Below are positions 52,710-60,992 of a stretch of DNA of 64,000 nt, in pieces. Made by a program: the position numbers and the translations under genes. How positions within the stretch are numbered: the first letter of the stretch is position 1; every line of letters begins with the position of its first letter. The stretch lies in the NCBI GenBank assembly GCA_900313015.1, contig OMPR01000007.1:104350-168349 (forward strand), in the 5' to 3' direction. Origin of the DNA: Rhodobacteraceae bacterium EL53. GTDB taxonomy: Bacteria > Pseudomonadota > Alphaproteobacteria > Rhodobacterales > Rhodobacteraceae. The notes beneath the pieces were generated by a model. That model was not told the DNA's origin. It searched no databases and saw only the letters and a list, made by a program, of their open reading frames with translations.

Positions 52710-53753
52710 ATGAAACATGACTCTGTGCAGAATTATTATGGTGAAGTTTTGCAAAGCAGCGATGATTTGCAGACCAATGCCTGTTGTTCACCGGCAGACA
52801 TGCCGGATCATCTGAAAAAGATCCTGAGCAAAGTCCATGACGAGGTTCTGACCCGGTATTACGGTTGTGGTCTGATTGCGCCGCTGGATCTGACGGGGAT
52901 GCGGATTCTGGATCTGGGCTGTGGGGCGGGGCGCGATGTGTACGCCTTAGCCGCGATGGTTGGCGAAACTGGCCGCGTAGTGGGCGTTGATATGACCCCG
53001 GCGCAGTTGGATGTGGCGCGCGCACATGAGGCGTATCACGCCGAGGCGTTTGGCTTTGCTGAAAGCAACGTTGAATTCCACCATGGCTATATCGAAAAGC
53101 TGGACGAGTTGGGTCTTGAGCCGGGATCGTTTGATATCATCGTGTCGAACTGTGTGGTGAATTTGGCCACCGACAAGGGTGCGGTGTTGCGCGGGGCGTA
53201 TAATCTGCTGAAACCGGGCGGTGAGATGTATTTCTCAGACGTGTATGCGGATCGTCGGGTGCCACAAGCGATGGCCGAAGACGAGGTTCTGTATGGCGAA
53301 TGCCTGTCGGGTGCGCTGTATTGGAATGATTTCCTAAATATCGCCAAGGCGTCTGGGTTCAATGATCCGCGCCGGGTGACGCATCGCCCACTGACCATCG
53401 AGAACCCCGAGCTGGAGGCACGCATTGCGCCGTTGTCGTTCCTGTCGGCGACCTATCGGTTGTTTAAACTGGATGATCTGGAACCCGCCTGCGAGGAATA
53501 CGGGCAGGCGGTGATTTACAAGGGCACGGTAGAGCACGCACCGCATGCCTTTGCGTTGGACGATCATCACGTGATCGAAACGGGCAAGGTGTTCCCAGTC
53601 TGTGGCAACACCTGGATGATGTTGAAAGACACGCGCTTTGCCGAACATTTCGAATTCATCGGGAATTTCGACACGCATTACGGAATTTTTGAAGGGTGCG
53701 GCGGTGAAAGCCCGTTTTTGCAAGAGTCTGGAAGCGAAGTCAGCTGTTGCTGA
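52710..53753 (+). CDS. arsM: Arsenite methyltransferase ArsM
   Basis: A 347-aa SAM methyltransferase of the AS3MT/ArsM type: motif I ILDLGCGAGRDVYAL, GVDMTPAQLDVA, and the arsenic-binding Cys in IIVSNCVVNLATDKG and YGECLSGALYW. N-terminal Cys pair (NACCS) and a C-terminal extension ending in CC. Methylates arsenite to methylated arsenicals, used in detoxification and volatilisation. No arsR or arsB in this window; an ABC ATPase gene follows. Confidence 0.9.
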   Translation: MKHDSVQNYYGEVLQSSDDLQTNACCSPADMPDHLKKILSKVHDEVLTRYYGCGLIAPLDLTGMRILDLGCGAGRDVYALAAMVGETGRVVGVDMTPAQLDVARAHEAYHAEAFGFAESNVEFHHGYIEKLDELGLEPGSFDIIVSNCVVNLATDKGAVLRGAYNLLKPGGEMYFSDVYADRRVPQAMAEDEVLYGECLSGALYWNDFLNIAKASGFNDPRRVTHRPLTIENPELEARIAPLSFLSATYRLFKLDDLEPACEEYGQAVIYKGTVEHAPHAFALDDHHVIETGKVFPVCGNTWMMLKDTRFAEHFEFIGNFDTHYGIFEGCGGESPFLQESGSEVSCC

Positions 53754-53820
53754 TGTCTTGCGCCTGAAGGGGCGGGTTGCTATCCCGTCCCAAGTCCGAT
53801 GAAATTGATCGGAAAAGGCA

Positions 53821-54927
53821 GTGAGGCTTGCTTTGAGCGCTGAAATACAGGCACCCCGGTTGGAAATCCGCAATATCGTGCGTCAGTTTGACGGGCGCGC
53901 GGTCGTGGATGACGTGTCCTTGACCATTAAGGCGGGGCAGGTGACCTGTTTGCTGGGGCCATCGGGCTGCGGCAAATCGACGACATTGCGCATGATTGCG
54001 GGCGTCGAGATGCAGGACAGCGGCGAGATCTATGTGGATGGCAAGCTGATCTGTGACACCGTGTTTCGTGTGCCGCCTGAGCGGCGTGAAATCGGGCTGA
54101 TGTTTCAGGACTTTGCCCTGTTCCCGCATCTGAGCGTGGCGGATAATGTGGCCTTTGGTCTGAAGGGATCGAAGGCCGAAAAACGTGCGCGGGTCGAAGA
54201 GTTGCTGCATCGGGTGGATTTGTTCCGTTTTATCGACGGGTTTCCGCATCAGTTGTCGGGCGGTGAACAGCAGCGGGTGGCCTTGGCGCGCGCCTTAGCC
54301 CCGCGGCCGCGGATCATGCTGATGGACGAGCCGTTTTCGGGGCTGGACAATCGGCTGCGCGACGGCATCCGCGATGAAACGCTGAGCCTGCTGAAAGAAG
54401 AAGACGCCGCTGTTTTGTTGGTGACGCATGAGCCAGAAGAGGCGATGCGTATGGCCGATGAGATCGCCTTGATGCGCAGCGGAAAGATCGTGCAGCAGGG
54501 TGCGCCTTATAATGTTTATACTCGCCCGGTTGATCGGTCTGCGGTGGCGTTCTTTAGCGATACCAATGTGTTGCGGGCCACGGTGAACGGCGCGCTTGCG
54601 GAAACACCCTTTGGTCAGTTTCTGGCACCGGGTGTGGCAGATGGCACGGAGGTGGACATTGTGTTCCGCCCCCAACATGTGCGCATCGACTTTGACCGCA
54701 ACGGGCGCGGACCGCTGCCAACCCCCAGCGATGGGGTGGCCGCACGGGGCATCGTGCAGCGCGCGCGCTTTTTGGGCAATGAGAGTCTGGTGGAATTCCG
54801 CATGGACTTTGATGGTGCGTTGTTGCGGGCGACGGTGCCAAATGTATTTGTGCCAGAAGCCGGTCGTGTGATGTGGCTGACGGTGCGGCGGGATCGCTGT
54901 TTCGTGTTCCCCGCCTCAGACGCCTAG
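53821..54927 (+). CDS. ABC transporter ATP-binding protein, FbpC/PotA-like
   Basis: A 368-aa ABC ATPase of the carbohydrate/iron/polyamine importer type: GPSGCGKST, LSGGEQQRVALARALA, LMDEP, THEPEEAMRMAD and a C-terminal TOBE domain (about 270-360, VDIVFRPQHVRID). GTG 53821 or TTG 53833 could be the start. No permease or binding protein is adjacent: the next gene is on the opposite strand. It may serve a transporter elsewhere, or be an orphan. Confidence 0.85.
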   Translation: MRLALSAEIQAPRLEIRNIVRQFDGRAVVDDVSLTIKAGQVTCLLGPSGCGKSTTLRMIAGVEMQDSGEIYVDGKLICDTVFRVPPERREIGLMFQDFALFPHLSVADNVAFGLKGSKAEKRARVEELLHRVDLFRFIDGFPHQLSGGEQQRVALARALAPRPRIMLMDEPFSGLDNRLRDGIRDETLSLLKEEDAAVLLVTHEPEEAMRMADEIALMRSGKIVQQGAPYNVYTRPVDRSAVAFFSDTNVLRATVNGALAETPFGQFLAPGVADGTEVDIVFRPQHVRIDFDRNGRGPLPTPSDGVAARGIVQRARFLGNESLVEFRMDFDGALLRATVPNVFVPEAGRVMWLTVRRDRCFVFPASDA

Positions 54928-54944
54928 ACTGCCAGAGCGATAAG

Positions 54945-56000
54945 TCAGCCCCAGATATCCCCGATTGTATAGCCCTGTTGGAACGGATCACTTGGGTCCA
55001 GTGACCAATTGGCGGTGCCATAAATCCAACCTTGCCCCGATAGCGTTGGGATGATCGCCTCATAGGGGCCGACATTGGTGGTGTCTACGATCCGTCCCGT
55101 AAAGGTGGTGCCCATGGGGCCAGCGTTCACGTAATCCTGCCCGACCTCTAGCAAACCTTTGGCGTGCAGCACCGCCATTTTGGCGCAGGTGCCTGTGCCA
55201 CAGGGGGAGCGGTCCAGAATACCGGTCAGGTTTTCGGGGCGGTTGGGGTCAAAGTCGCCGGTGGATAGTGTGATCGCGCCCAGACCATCGGTGCCGGGGG
55301 CCTTGGGCGGGGCGAACAGTTGCGAGATGGTCGGCCCGGTGATGGCGGGGTTTTCGGGGTGCACTACTGGTAACTGTTCGGCGGTGGCCACGCGCAGGGC
55401 CTCGGACAGTTTCACGATGGCTGCGCCGTTTTCAGGGGTCAGCTCCAGCCCGAATTGTGCGGCTTCGGCAAGAACAAAGAACATGCCACCCCATGCGACG
55501 TTGACCATTGCCTTGCCAAAACCGGGCAGGTCGATTTCAGCGTCCAGATGCATGGCAAATGCTGGCACGTTGCGAAAGGTGACGCGCGTGACCTTGCCGT
55601 CTGTGCAATTTGCCCGCACCTTGATCAGCCCGGCGGGAGCCTCGAGCGTCAGTTCGGTGATCGGTTCGACCATCGGCAGGATGCCGGTTTCCAGCAGGGT
55701 GGTCACGACACAGATGGTGTTGGAGCCGGACATTGGCGGGTATTCGGTCTGTTCCATGATGATGAAGCCCGCATCCGCCGCAGGGTCACAAGGCGGCACA
55801 ATCACATTGCAGCAGAGTGCGGGATTGCCACGTGGTTCACGCAGCATCAGCAGGCGCACATCGTCTGCGTTTTTTTGCATCCACTGCATTTTTTCAAACA
55901 CGCTGTTGCCCGGCATATGGGGCAGGCCGGCGGTGATGACGCGGCCGGGTTCGCCTTCGGCGTGGGCTTCGACGGCGGTGATGATACGGGATGCGCGCAT
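54945..56000 (-). CDS. Proline racemase-family enzyme (hydroxyproline epimerase or dehydratase)
   Basis: A 351-aa protein of the proline racemase superfamily. The second active-site block DRSPCGTGTCAKMAVLHA has its Cys, while the first site reads PPMSGSNTICV, with Ser where proline racemase and 4-hydroxyproline epimerase have Cys. The Ser/Cys pair points to a branch with epimerase or dehydratase activity towards hydroxyprolines; exact reaction cannot be set. Convergent with the ABC ATPase gene. ATG 56000. Confidence 0.8.
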   Translation of the reverse strand: MRASRIITAVEAHAEGEPGRVITAGLPHMPGNSVFEKMQWMQKNADDVRLLMLREPRGNPALCCNVIVPPCDPAADAGFIIMEQTEYPPMSGSNTICVVTTLLETGILPMVEPITELTLEAPAGLIKVRANCTDGKVTRVTFRNVPAFAMHLDAEIDLPGFGKAMVNVAWGGMFFVLAEAAQFGLELTPENGAAIVKLSEALRVATAEQLPVVHPENPAITGPTISQLFAPPKAPGTDGLGAITLSTGDFDPNRPENLTGILDRSPCGTGTCAKMAVLHAKGLLEVGQDYVNAGPMGTTFTGRIVDTTNVGPYEAIIPTLSGQGWIYGTANWSLDPSDPFQQGYTIGDIWG

Positions 56001-56149
56001 TGGGGTTTCTCCTCTCCCTCAGATTGTTTGCACGCTAACGCCTGACGGAGCGTTACGTCCAGCGTTTGTCTTGCCTGTCGGGACTGGCAATTATCGTCTG
56101 GCTGGGATATCCCGGCCCCAAGATCCATTGTCGACAGAAGGCTGCTGCC

Positions 56150-57283
56150 ATGAGCTTTGAAACACCCGGACCCGTTGAAACCACGTGGAGCGACGCGATT
56201 TCGCCCATCGAAGAAATCATCAACGAGGCGCGCAACGGTCGGATGTTCATTCTGATCGACCACGAAGATCGCGAAAACGAAGGGGATCTGGTGATTCCGG
56301 CGCAGATGGCGACGCCTGAGGCGGTGAATTTCATGGCGACCCACGGGCGCGGCCTGATCTGCCTGACCCTGACCGAAGATCGCATTGACGCGCTGGGTTT
56401 GCAGTTGATGTCGACCAACAATTCGTCCCGTCACGAGACCGCATTCACCATCTCGATCGAGGCGCGTGAGGGTGTCAGCACCGGGATTTCGGCGCATGAC
56501 CGGGCGCGGACGGTTGCTGTGGCGATTGATGCGGGTAAATCCGGCGATGACATCGCGACACCGGGACACGTGTTCCCACTGCGGGCGCGGGATGGCGGCG
56601 TGTTGGTCCGTGCGGGTCATACCGAGGCTGCGGTCGATGTGAGCCGTCTGGCGGGGTTGAACCCATCGGGCGTGATTTGCGAGATTATGAATGACGACGG
56701 CACCATGTCGCGTCTGCCCGAGTTGGTCGCCTTTGCCCAGAAGCACGGGCTGAAGATCGGTACGATCAGTGATCTGATCTCGTACCGTCGTCGTCATGAC
56801 AACCTTGTGCGTGTGACCAGCGAAGAGGTGGTCAACAGCGAGCATGGTGGCGACTGGACTATGCGGATTTATCGCGACGAGACGCACGGCGACGAGCACA
56901 TCGTGATGATCAAGGGCGATATTTCGGGCGAAGAGCCGGTGATGGTGCGGATGCACGTGCTGAACGCGATGCGCGATGTCTTGGCGATTGGTGGGGCGAA
57001 ACGCTCTGAAAAGCTGAGCAATGCCATGAACCGGATTGCCGAGCAGGGGCGCGGCGTTGTGGTGTTGTTGCGCGATGTGGATCACGCGGTGAAAACCGAA
57101 GGGGGCGTTGGTCAGGAAGTGTCGACCAAAGTGTTGCGCCAGTATGGTTTGGGGGCACAGATCCTGTCGTCTCTGGGGTTGAGCCAATTGACCCTGTTGA
57201 CCAATTCGCCCGCCCCGAATGTTGTGGGACTGGACGCCTATGGGTTGGAAATCACCGGCACCAGCCGGTTGGACGAGGAGTAA
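56150..57283 (+). CDS. ribB: 3,4-dihydroxy-2-butanone-4-phosphate synthase with degenerate GTP cyclohydrolase domain
   Basis: A 377-aa RibBA-like protein. The N-terminal DHBP synthase domain is complete: IDHEDRENEGDLVIPAQ, RHETAFTISIEAREGVSTG, then HVFPLRARDGG. The C-terminal part (about 215-377) has the fold position of GTP cyclohydrolase II but lacks the zinc Cys cluster (the S-x-C-x-T-G-D and C-D-C-G segments are replaced by MHVLNAMRDVLAIGG). Only the RibB activity is therefore expected. ATG 56150 begins the conserved domain. Makes the four-carbon precursor of riboflavin. First gene of ribB-ribH-nusB. Confidence 0.92.
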   Translation: MSFETPGPVETTWSDAISPIEEIINEARNGRMFILIDHEDRENEGDLVIPAQMATPEAVNFMATHGRGLICLTLTEDRIDALGLQLMSTNNSSRHETAFTISIEAREGVSTGISAHDRARTVAVAIDAGKSGDDIATPGHVFPLRARDGGVLVRAGHTEAAVDVSRLAGLNPSGVICEIMNDDGTMSRLPELVAFAQKHGLKIGTISDLISYRRRHDNLVRVTSEEVVNSEHGGDWTMRIYRDETHGDEHIVMIKGDISGEEPVMVRMHVLNAMRDVLAIGGAKRSEKLSNAMNRIAEQGRGVVVLLRDVDHAVKTEGGVGQEVSTKVLRQYGLGAQILSSLGLSQLTLLTNSPAPNVVGLDAYGLEITGTSRLDEE

Positions 57284-57288
57284 GTCAC

Positions 57289-57840
57289 ATGGCCGGACAT
57301 GAGCAGCATTACATCATGCCGCGTGCGGAATTTGACCGCGCCGTCAAGATTTTGATCGTTGTGTCGCCGTATTACAAAGATATCGCGGACAATATGGTTG
57401 CGGGCGCTGTGGCTGAGATCGAAGCCGCGGGTGGCTCTTATGAGATTGCCCAAGTGCCCGGTGCGCTGGAAATCCCGACGGCGATTTCAATGGCGGATCG
57501 TCAGGCGAATTTTGATGGATATGTGGCGCTTGGGTGCGTCATTCGCGGCGAAACCACGCATTACGATACGGTGTGCAATGATTCGAGCCGTGCCATTCAA
57601 TTGATGGGGTTGCAGGGGCTTTGCATCGGCAATGGCATCCTGACGGTGGAAAACCGGCCACAGGCCGAGGTGCGTGCAGACCCGGCAGATCAGAATAAAG
57701 GTGGCGGAGCGGCCGCTGCGGCCTTGCATCTGATCGCACTCAGCCGTAAGTGGGGCGCTTTGAAGAAGGGTGTCGGTTTCAAGGCCCCTTCGGAGTCCAT
57801 CCTGATGGCTGGCGATACCAACGGATCCACGACCGCATGA
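57289..57840 (+). CDS. ribH: 6,7-dimethyl-8-ribityllumazine synthase
   Basis: A 183-aa lumazine synthase: VSPYYKDIADNM, VPGALEIPTAI, CVIRGETTHYDTVCND, and GNGILTVENRPQAE. Length slightly above the usual 155 due to N- and C-terminal tails. Starts 5 bases after ribB and overlaps nusB (ATGA). Condenses the ribB product with the pyrimidine precursor. Confidence 0.92.
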   Translation: MAGHEQHYIMPRAEFDRAVKILIVVSPYYKDIADNMVAGAVAEIEAAGGSYEIAQVPGALEIPTAISMADRQANFDGYVALGCVIRGETTHYDTVCNDSSRAIQLMGLQGLCIGNGILTVENRPQAEVRADPADQNKGGGAAAAALHLIALSRKWGALKKGVGFKAPSESILMAGDTNGSTTA

Positions 57841-58319
57841 CAAACGCAGACGCGCCCCTGTCGGGCAACCAGAAACGCAAGATGAAATCCGCCGCTCGGC
57901 TGTATGCTGTGCAGGCGCTTTATCAGATGGAACAGACCTCCCAGACCACCGAGCAGGTGATTGTGGAGTTTTTGAACCACCGGTTTGGGGCCGTCTATGA
58001 AGGCGACGAGATGCAAGAGGGCGACGGCGCCCTGTTTCGCACGCTGGTCAGCAATGCGGTGAACCATCAGGCGTTGATTGACCAGATGACTGACCGTGCC
58101 TTGGTGGCGAAATGGCCGATTGCCCGGATCGACCCCACGTTGCGTGGATTGTTCCGTGCTGCTGGCGCCGAGATGACACAGACCGAAACGCCGCCCAAGG
58201 TGGTGATTGTGGAGTTTGTGGATATTGCACGGGCGTTTTTCCCGGATGGCAAAGAAGCAAGTTTCGTCAATGCGGTTCTGGATCACATGGCGCGCGAGGC
58301 CCGTCCCGAAGCGTTTTAA
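57837..58319 (+). CDS. nusB: Transcription antitermination factor NusB
   Basis: A 160-aa NusB: RLYAVQALYQMEQT at the start, ARIDPTLRGLFRAAGAEM and VNAVLDHMAREARP. ATG 57837 overlaps the ribH stop. NusB with NusE forms the rRNA antitermination complex. ribH-nusB linkage is widespread in alphaproteobacteria. Confidence 0.9.
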   Translation: MTNADAPLSGNQKRKMKSAARLYAVQALYQMEQTSQTTEQVIVEFLNHRFGAVYEGDEMQEGDGALFRTLVSNAVNHQALIDQMTDRALVAKWPIARIDPTLRGLFRAAGAEMTQTETPPKVVIVEFVDIARAFFPDGKEASFVNAVLDHMAREARPEAF

Positions 58320-58684
58320 CGTTTATTCCGTATCCCCAGCTTGAATGGCCGTGCTGTTTGTATCTGCAACGGCGATGTTTTGATGCGTCAGGGCAGAGCC
58401 CGAGGCGGGGAATGCGTGGATTTCCAAAACCTCAAAAAGAATTAGCGCAGGCGACCATAAAGGGCACCTGCGCTAGATAGGTATGCAATAAACACTCCAA
58501 AACTTCTTGAAGACCACCACTCACAACAGAGGTTTCAAGACAGGATCGAAGATAGCTGAGCGAGTCTCAAATGGCTACTTATCGAAAACGATAGGTTGGT
58601 TTGATCTGACAAATAGAGCGAAAACGTGCCGATTTCTGCCAAAACGGCCGAAAAAAGCGGCGTATTGTCGATTCGGTTATGCGA
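58320..58684. other. Intergenic region with a minus-strand terminator-like stem
   Basis: About 365 bases between the ends of nusB and the LuxR gene. The only structure noted is the stem at 58443-58475 (listed separately). No gene recognised. Confidence 0.4.
58434..58475 (-). terminator. Possible terminator of the LuxR gene
   Basis: Arms TAGCGCAGG and CCTGCGCTA (nine perfect pairs, 15-base loop). On the minus strand the stem is followed by AATTCTTTTT. It lies about 210 bases after the LuxR stop. Confidence 0.5.
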
Positions 58685-59461
58685 TCAGGAATGGTGTGTC
58701 ATAGCGGGGCGCAAGAGCCCCATCTGGACGGCGCGCACCAATGCGGCTTCGCGAGTGGGGGCATTCAACTTTTCCCGAGCGGTTTTCAAATGCGCGCGAA
58801 CGGTGACTTCTTTGATGTCGAGGTTGGCAGCAATCTGGTCGTTGCGCAGCCCGTCCCCCAACAGAAGCAGAACCTGCTTTTCGCGTTGTGACAAAGGCGG
58901 TGCGCTGGCCACGAGCGGTCCCAGGTCATGAATTCCACTTGGCACGCCTTCGGTTTCAGAGCCGAGGTTTGTTGCAATAACGGTGGCGAGAATACGCATT
59001 TCGCGCGCCTGCTCTGTCATGATCTGCTCGGCATCTGGCCGGTCGGAGCTGAGTATGACAATTTTCACCTCGTCATTGGGGCAGGGCACAACAAGACTGA
59101 ACAGGTGGTGATACCCTGCGGTTTCCAAGCCGGAAAAGAGCTTGGATGCGATTTCTAGGTTGCTGGCTTTGGCCCGGCTTTCGGCGTTGACGTAGACGCT
59201 TTCGACACCGTTGGTGACTTGCGCCAGAATCGGGTCCCCTTCGGCGTAACCGCCATCGGAATAGATTTTCAACCAGTCCTCGGACATCGAGGTGCGGGCC
59301 CAGTGAATGACGCCGGATTCGGGAGAGAAGCTTGCCAGATTGAGGGCGTTGAAGCCGAACTTTGATAGGCTGGTGACAACGAATTCCCATCGTTCGCGAT
59401 CAGTAAAGCGTTGTGACAATTCATCCAGAAGATCTAGGGCGAAAGAGCTAACGGATTGCAT
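58685..59461 (-). CDS. LuxR-family regulator with autoinducer-binding-type domain
   Basis: A 258-aa regulator: N-terminal region (about 15-165, with VIHWARTSMSEDWLKIY) in the place of the autoinducer-binding domain, and a C-terminal LuxR HTH (about 190-250: LSQREKQVLLLLGDGLRNDQ, then VRAHLKTAREKL). No luxI synthase is in the window, so it is a LuxR solo or responds to another signal. Divergent from the small membrane protein gene. Confidence 0.8.
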   Translation of the reverse strand: MQSVSSFALDLLDELSQRFTDRERWEFVVTSLSKFGFNALNLASFSPESGVIHWARTSMSEDWLKIYSDGGYAEGDPILAQVTNGVESVYVNAESRAKASNLEIASKLFSGLETAGYHHLFSLVVPCPNDEVKIVILSSDRPDAEQIMTEQAREMRILATVIATNLGSETEGVPSGIHDLGPLVASAPPLSQREKQVLLLLGDGLRNDQIAANLDIKEVTVRAHLKTAREKLNAPTREAALVRAVQMGLLRPAMTHHS

Positions 59462-59562
59462 TCGGTATTTGGCTTTCTTCGGTATGGATGCCTTGGGCGA
59501 AAAAGACGCAGGTGCTTTTCTAAGGATATGCTCTAAATTTGGAATGTGTAAAGGAGAATGGT

Positions 59563-59871
59563 ATGCCTAAATTGATCCGCCTCTACGTCACCCATGTTTT
59601 GATCGGGTTCGCTTTGTCCGCGTTGTTTACGGGATTGCTGCTGTGGTTGAACGTTGCCAACCTTTGGTCGTTGGTCAGTCGTTCGGATATGGGGTTGGTC
59701 GCTGTTGGAATGTTGTGGTTCACCAATGGGATCGTGTTCGCCGGGGTTCAGTTTGGCTGGGCCGTTATGAATATGGCCGAAACGCCCAAAGGTCCACGCC
59801 GTGGGACGCCAATCACACCAACATTGAAGGCCGTGCCTGCAGTTGCATCGAAATCGAAGACCAGACGTTAA
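59563..59871 (+). CDS. Small two-helix membrane protein, unknown
   Basis: A 102-aa protein with two hydrophobic segments (VLIGFALSALFTGLLLWLNV and VAVGMLWFTNGIVFAGVQF) and a basic C-terminal tail (PKGPRRGTP). AAAGGAG precedes the ATG at 59563. Conserved in related species as far as I can judge; function unknown. About 100 bases from the divergent LuxR gene. Confidence 0.7.
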   Translation: MPKLIRLYVTHVLIGFALSALFTGLLLWLNVANLWSLVSRSDMGLVAVGMLWFTNGIVFAGVQFGWAVMNMAETPKGPRRGTPITPTLKAVPAVASKSKTRR

Positions 59872-60119
59872 TTGTGAGTATATGCCCTGTCAGATGCGGG
59901 GCAGAAAGTGTGACGGGACCACCAAGCAACCGTGCGGTTTTGATTCCCGGGGACCTGTATGTACAGGTGGGCGCCAGTTAAACGGACCAGGGTCCGAGCA
60001 GAGCCAGCTCCCTTGGAAATGCTTAAGGCCACTGGAATGCTACCTGACACAAGAAGGGCAGAACCCGCCACGCCCCTAACTAGGGCGCGCGGCGGGGCGA
60101 TACAAGGGGCCGCAGGGAC

Positions 60120-60545
60120 TTATGCGGCCACGGTGTCATGCAGGGCTGTGCGCATTTGGTCCATGTGACCTTCCCACCCTTTGTCGAGCGCGAGGATCAG
60201 GCCGAAAGCTTCGGCGTGTTGGGGAAGACCTTGGTGGGTTAGAGACAGTTGCGTGCCGCCTGTTACCGGGGTCAGGGTCCATTTGACGGTGCTGACCGCA
60301 TCGCCCATGGGTTTGATCGTAAACGTATATTCCAGAAATTCGGGTTCACGGGCTGTGCGTACCTCGCCCCAGATCAACAGATCCCCACTGTCGGCGCCGT
60401 GCATCTTGAGTGCTGCGCCTTGGGTTAGGGGGGCGTTGGGTTTGTGAAACCATTGGGCTAACAGGTCGGGGTCCGTCAGATAGGCCCAGACCTGTGACGG
60501 GGTGGCGTTCAGGTAAATGGATTTGTGCAAGATCTTATCAGTCAT
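60120..60545 (-). CDS. SRPBCC/AHSA1-family protein
   Basis: A 141-aa START-like (AHSA1) protein with the usual opening KSIYLNATPSQVWAYLTDP, LLAQWFHKP, and the closing GWEGHMDQMRTAL. Overlaps the end of the ArsR gene (ATGA). Such ArsR-SRPBCC pairs are common; the partner usually binds a small hydrophobic molecule. Biological role unknown. Confidence 0.85.
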   Translation of the reverse strand: MTDKILHKSIYLNATPSQVWAYLTDPDLLAQWFHKPNAPLTQGAALKMHGADSGDLLIWGEVRTAREPEFLEYTFTIKPMGDAVSTVKWTLTPVTGGTQLSLTHQGLPQHAEAFGLILALDKGWEGHMDQMRTALHDTVAA

Positions 60546-60874
60546 GAGATGTCCTTTGCTGTTTGGGTTTCAATGGCAGTTTTCAGGTTGGCGAGGCGAT
60601 CATCCCAGAACCGATCAAAGTATTGGAACCAGTCCAGCACCGGGGCCATGCCTATGGGGTTCAGGCGGTTCACCCGTTCGCGGCCCCGAGGTTCAACGGT
60701 GATCAAACCGCCGTCTGACAGGACGGTCAGGTGCTTTTTGACGGCGGCACGGGTCATGTCGAATTGGTCGGTCAGCTGTGCAATTGTCATGTCATCGTGG
60801 GACAGCAGACGCACAATATCGCGCCGGGTCGGGTCAGAGAGGGCCCGAAAGGCCTGTTGTGTCATGTCGTTCAT
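60542..60874 (-). CDS. ArsR-family transcriptional repressor
   Basis: A 110-aa winged-HTH protein: FRALSDPTRRDIVRLLSHDD, MTIAQLTDQFDMTRAAVKKH, LITVEPRGRERV. AGGAGG stands before ATG 60874, so the longer frame is unlikely. No metal-binding Cys motif, so probably not an arsenic sensor. Two operator-like palindromes upstream suggest it represses itself and the SRPBCC gene. Confidence 0.85.
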   Translation of the reverse strand: MNDMTQQAFRALSDPTRRDIVRLLSHDDMTIAQLTDQFDMTRAAVKKHLTVLSDGGLITVEPRGRERVNRLNPIGMAPVLDWFQYFDRFWDDRLANLKTAIETQTAKDIS

Positions 60875-60893
60875 TTGGGTCCTCCTGTTTTGA

Positions 60894-60935
60894 GATACCA
60901 TTTGGTATCATTATGATGTGATACTAAATGGTATC
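60894..60935. promoter_or_regulatory. Paired operator palindromes upstream of the ArsR gene
   Basis: GATACCA-TT-TGGTATC at 60894-60909 is a perfect inverted repeat, and GATACTA-AA-TGGTATC at 60920-60935 is the same with one change. Centres are 26 bases apart and end 20 bases before the ArsR ATG. Typical layout for autorepression by a dimeric winged-HTH protein. Confidence 0.7.
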
Positions 60936-60966
60936 ACGTCAAGGGTGATTTTCGGACTTGCTTTTT

Positions 60967-60981
60967 GTTTATGGTTTGTTC
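60967..60981 (+). promoter_or_regulatory. LexA-box-like site before mmcB
   Basis: GTTT, seven bases, GTTC, one mismatch from the alphaproteobacterial SOS box GTTC-N7-GTTC. It ends 11 bases before the mmcB ATG, so LexA bound there would block transcription or ribosome access. Confidence 0.5.
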
Positions 60982-60992
60982 ACGTTTGAGGG

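Noticed and set aside
53087-53425. Minus-strand frame inside arsM
   Set aside because: Shadow of the arsM gene; no motif or start signal.
55847-57187. Minus-strand frame of 446 codons opposite ribB
   Set aside because: Runs through ribB, whose DHBP synthase motifs are complete. The frame's own end overlaps the proline racemase gene.
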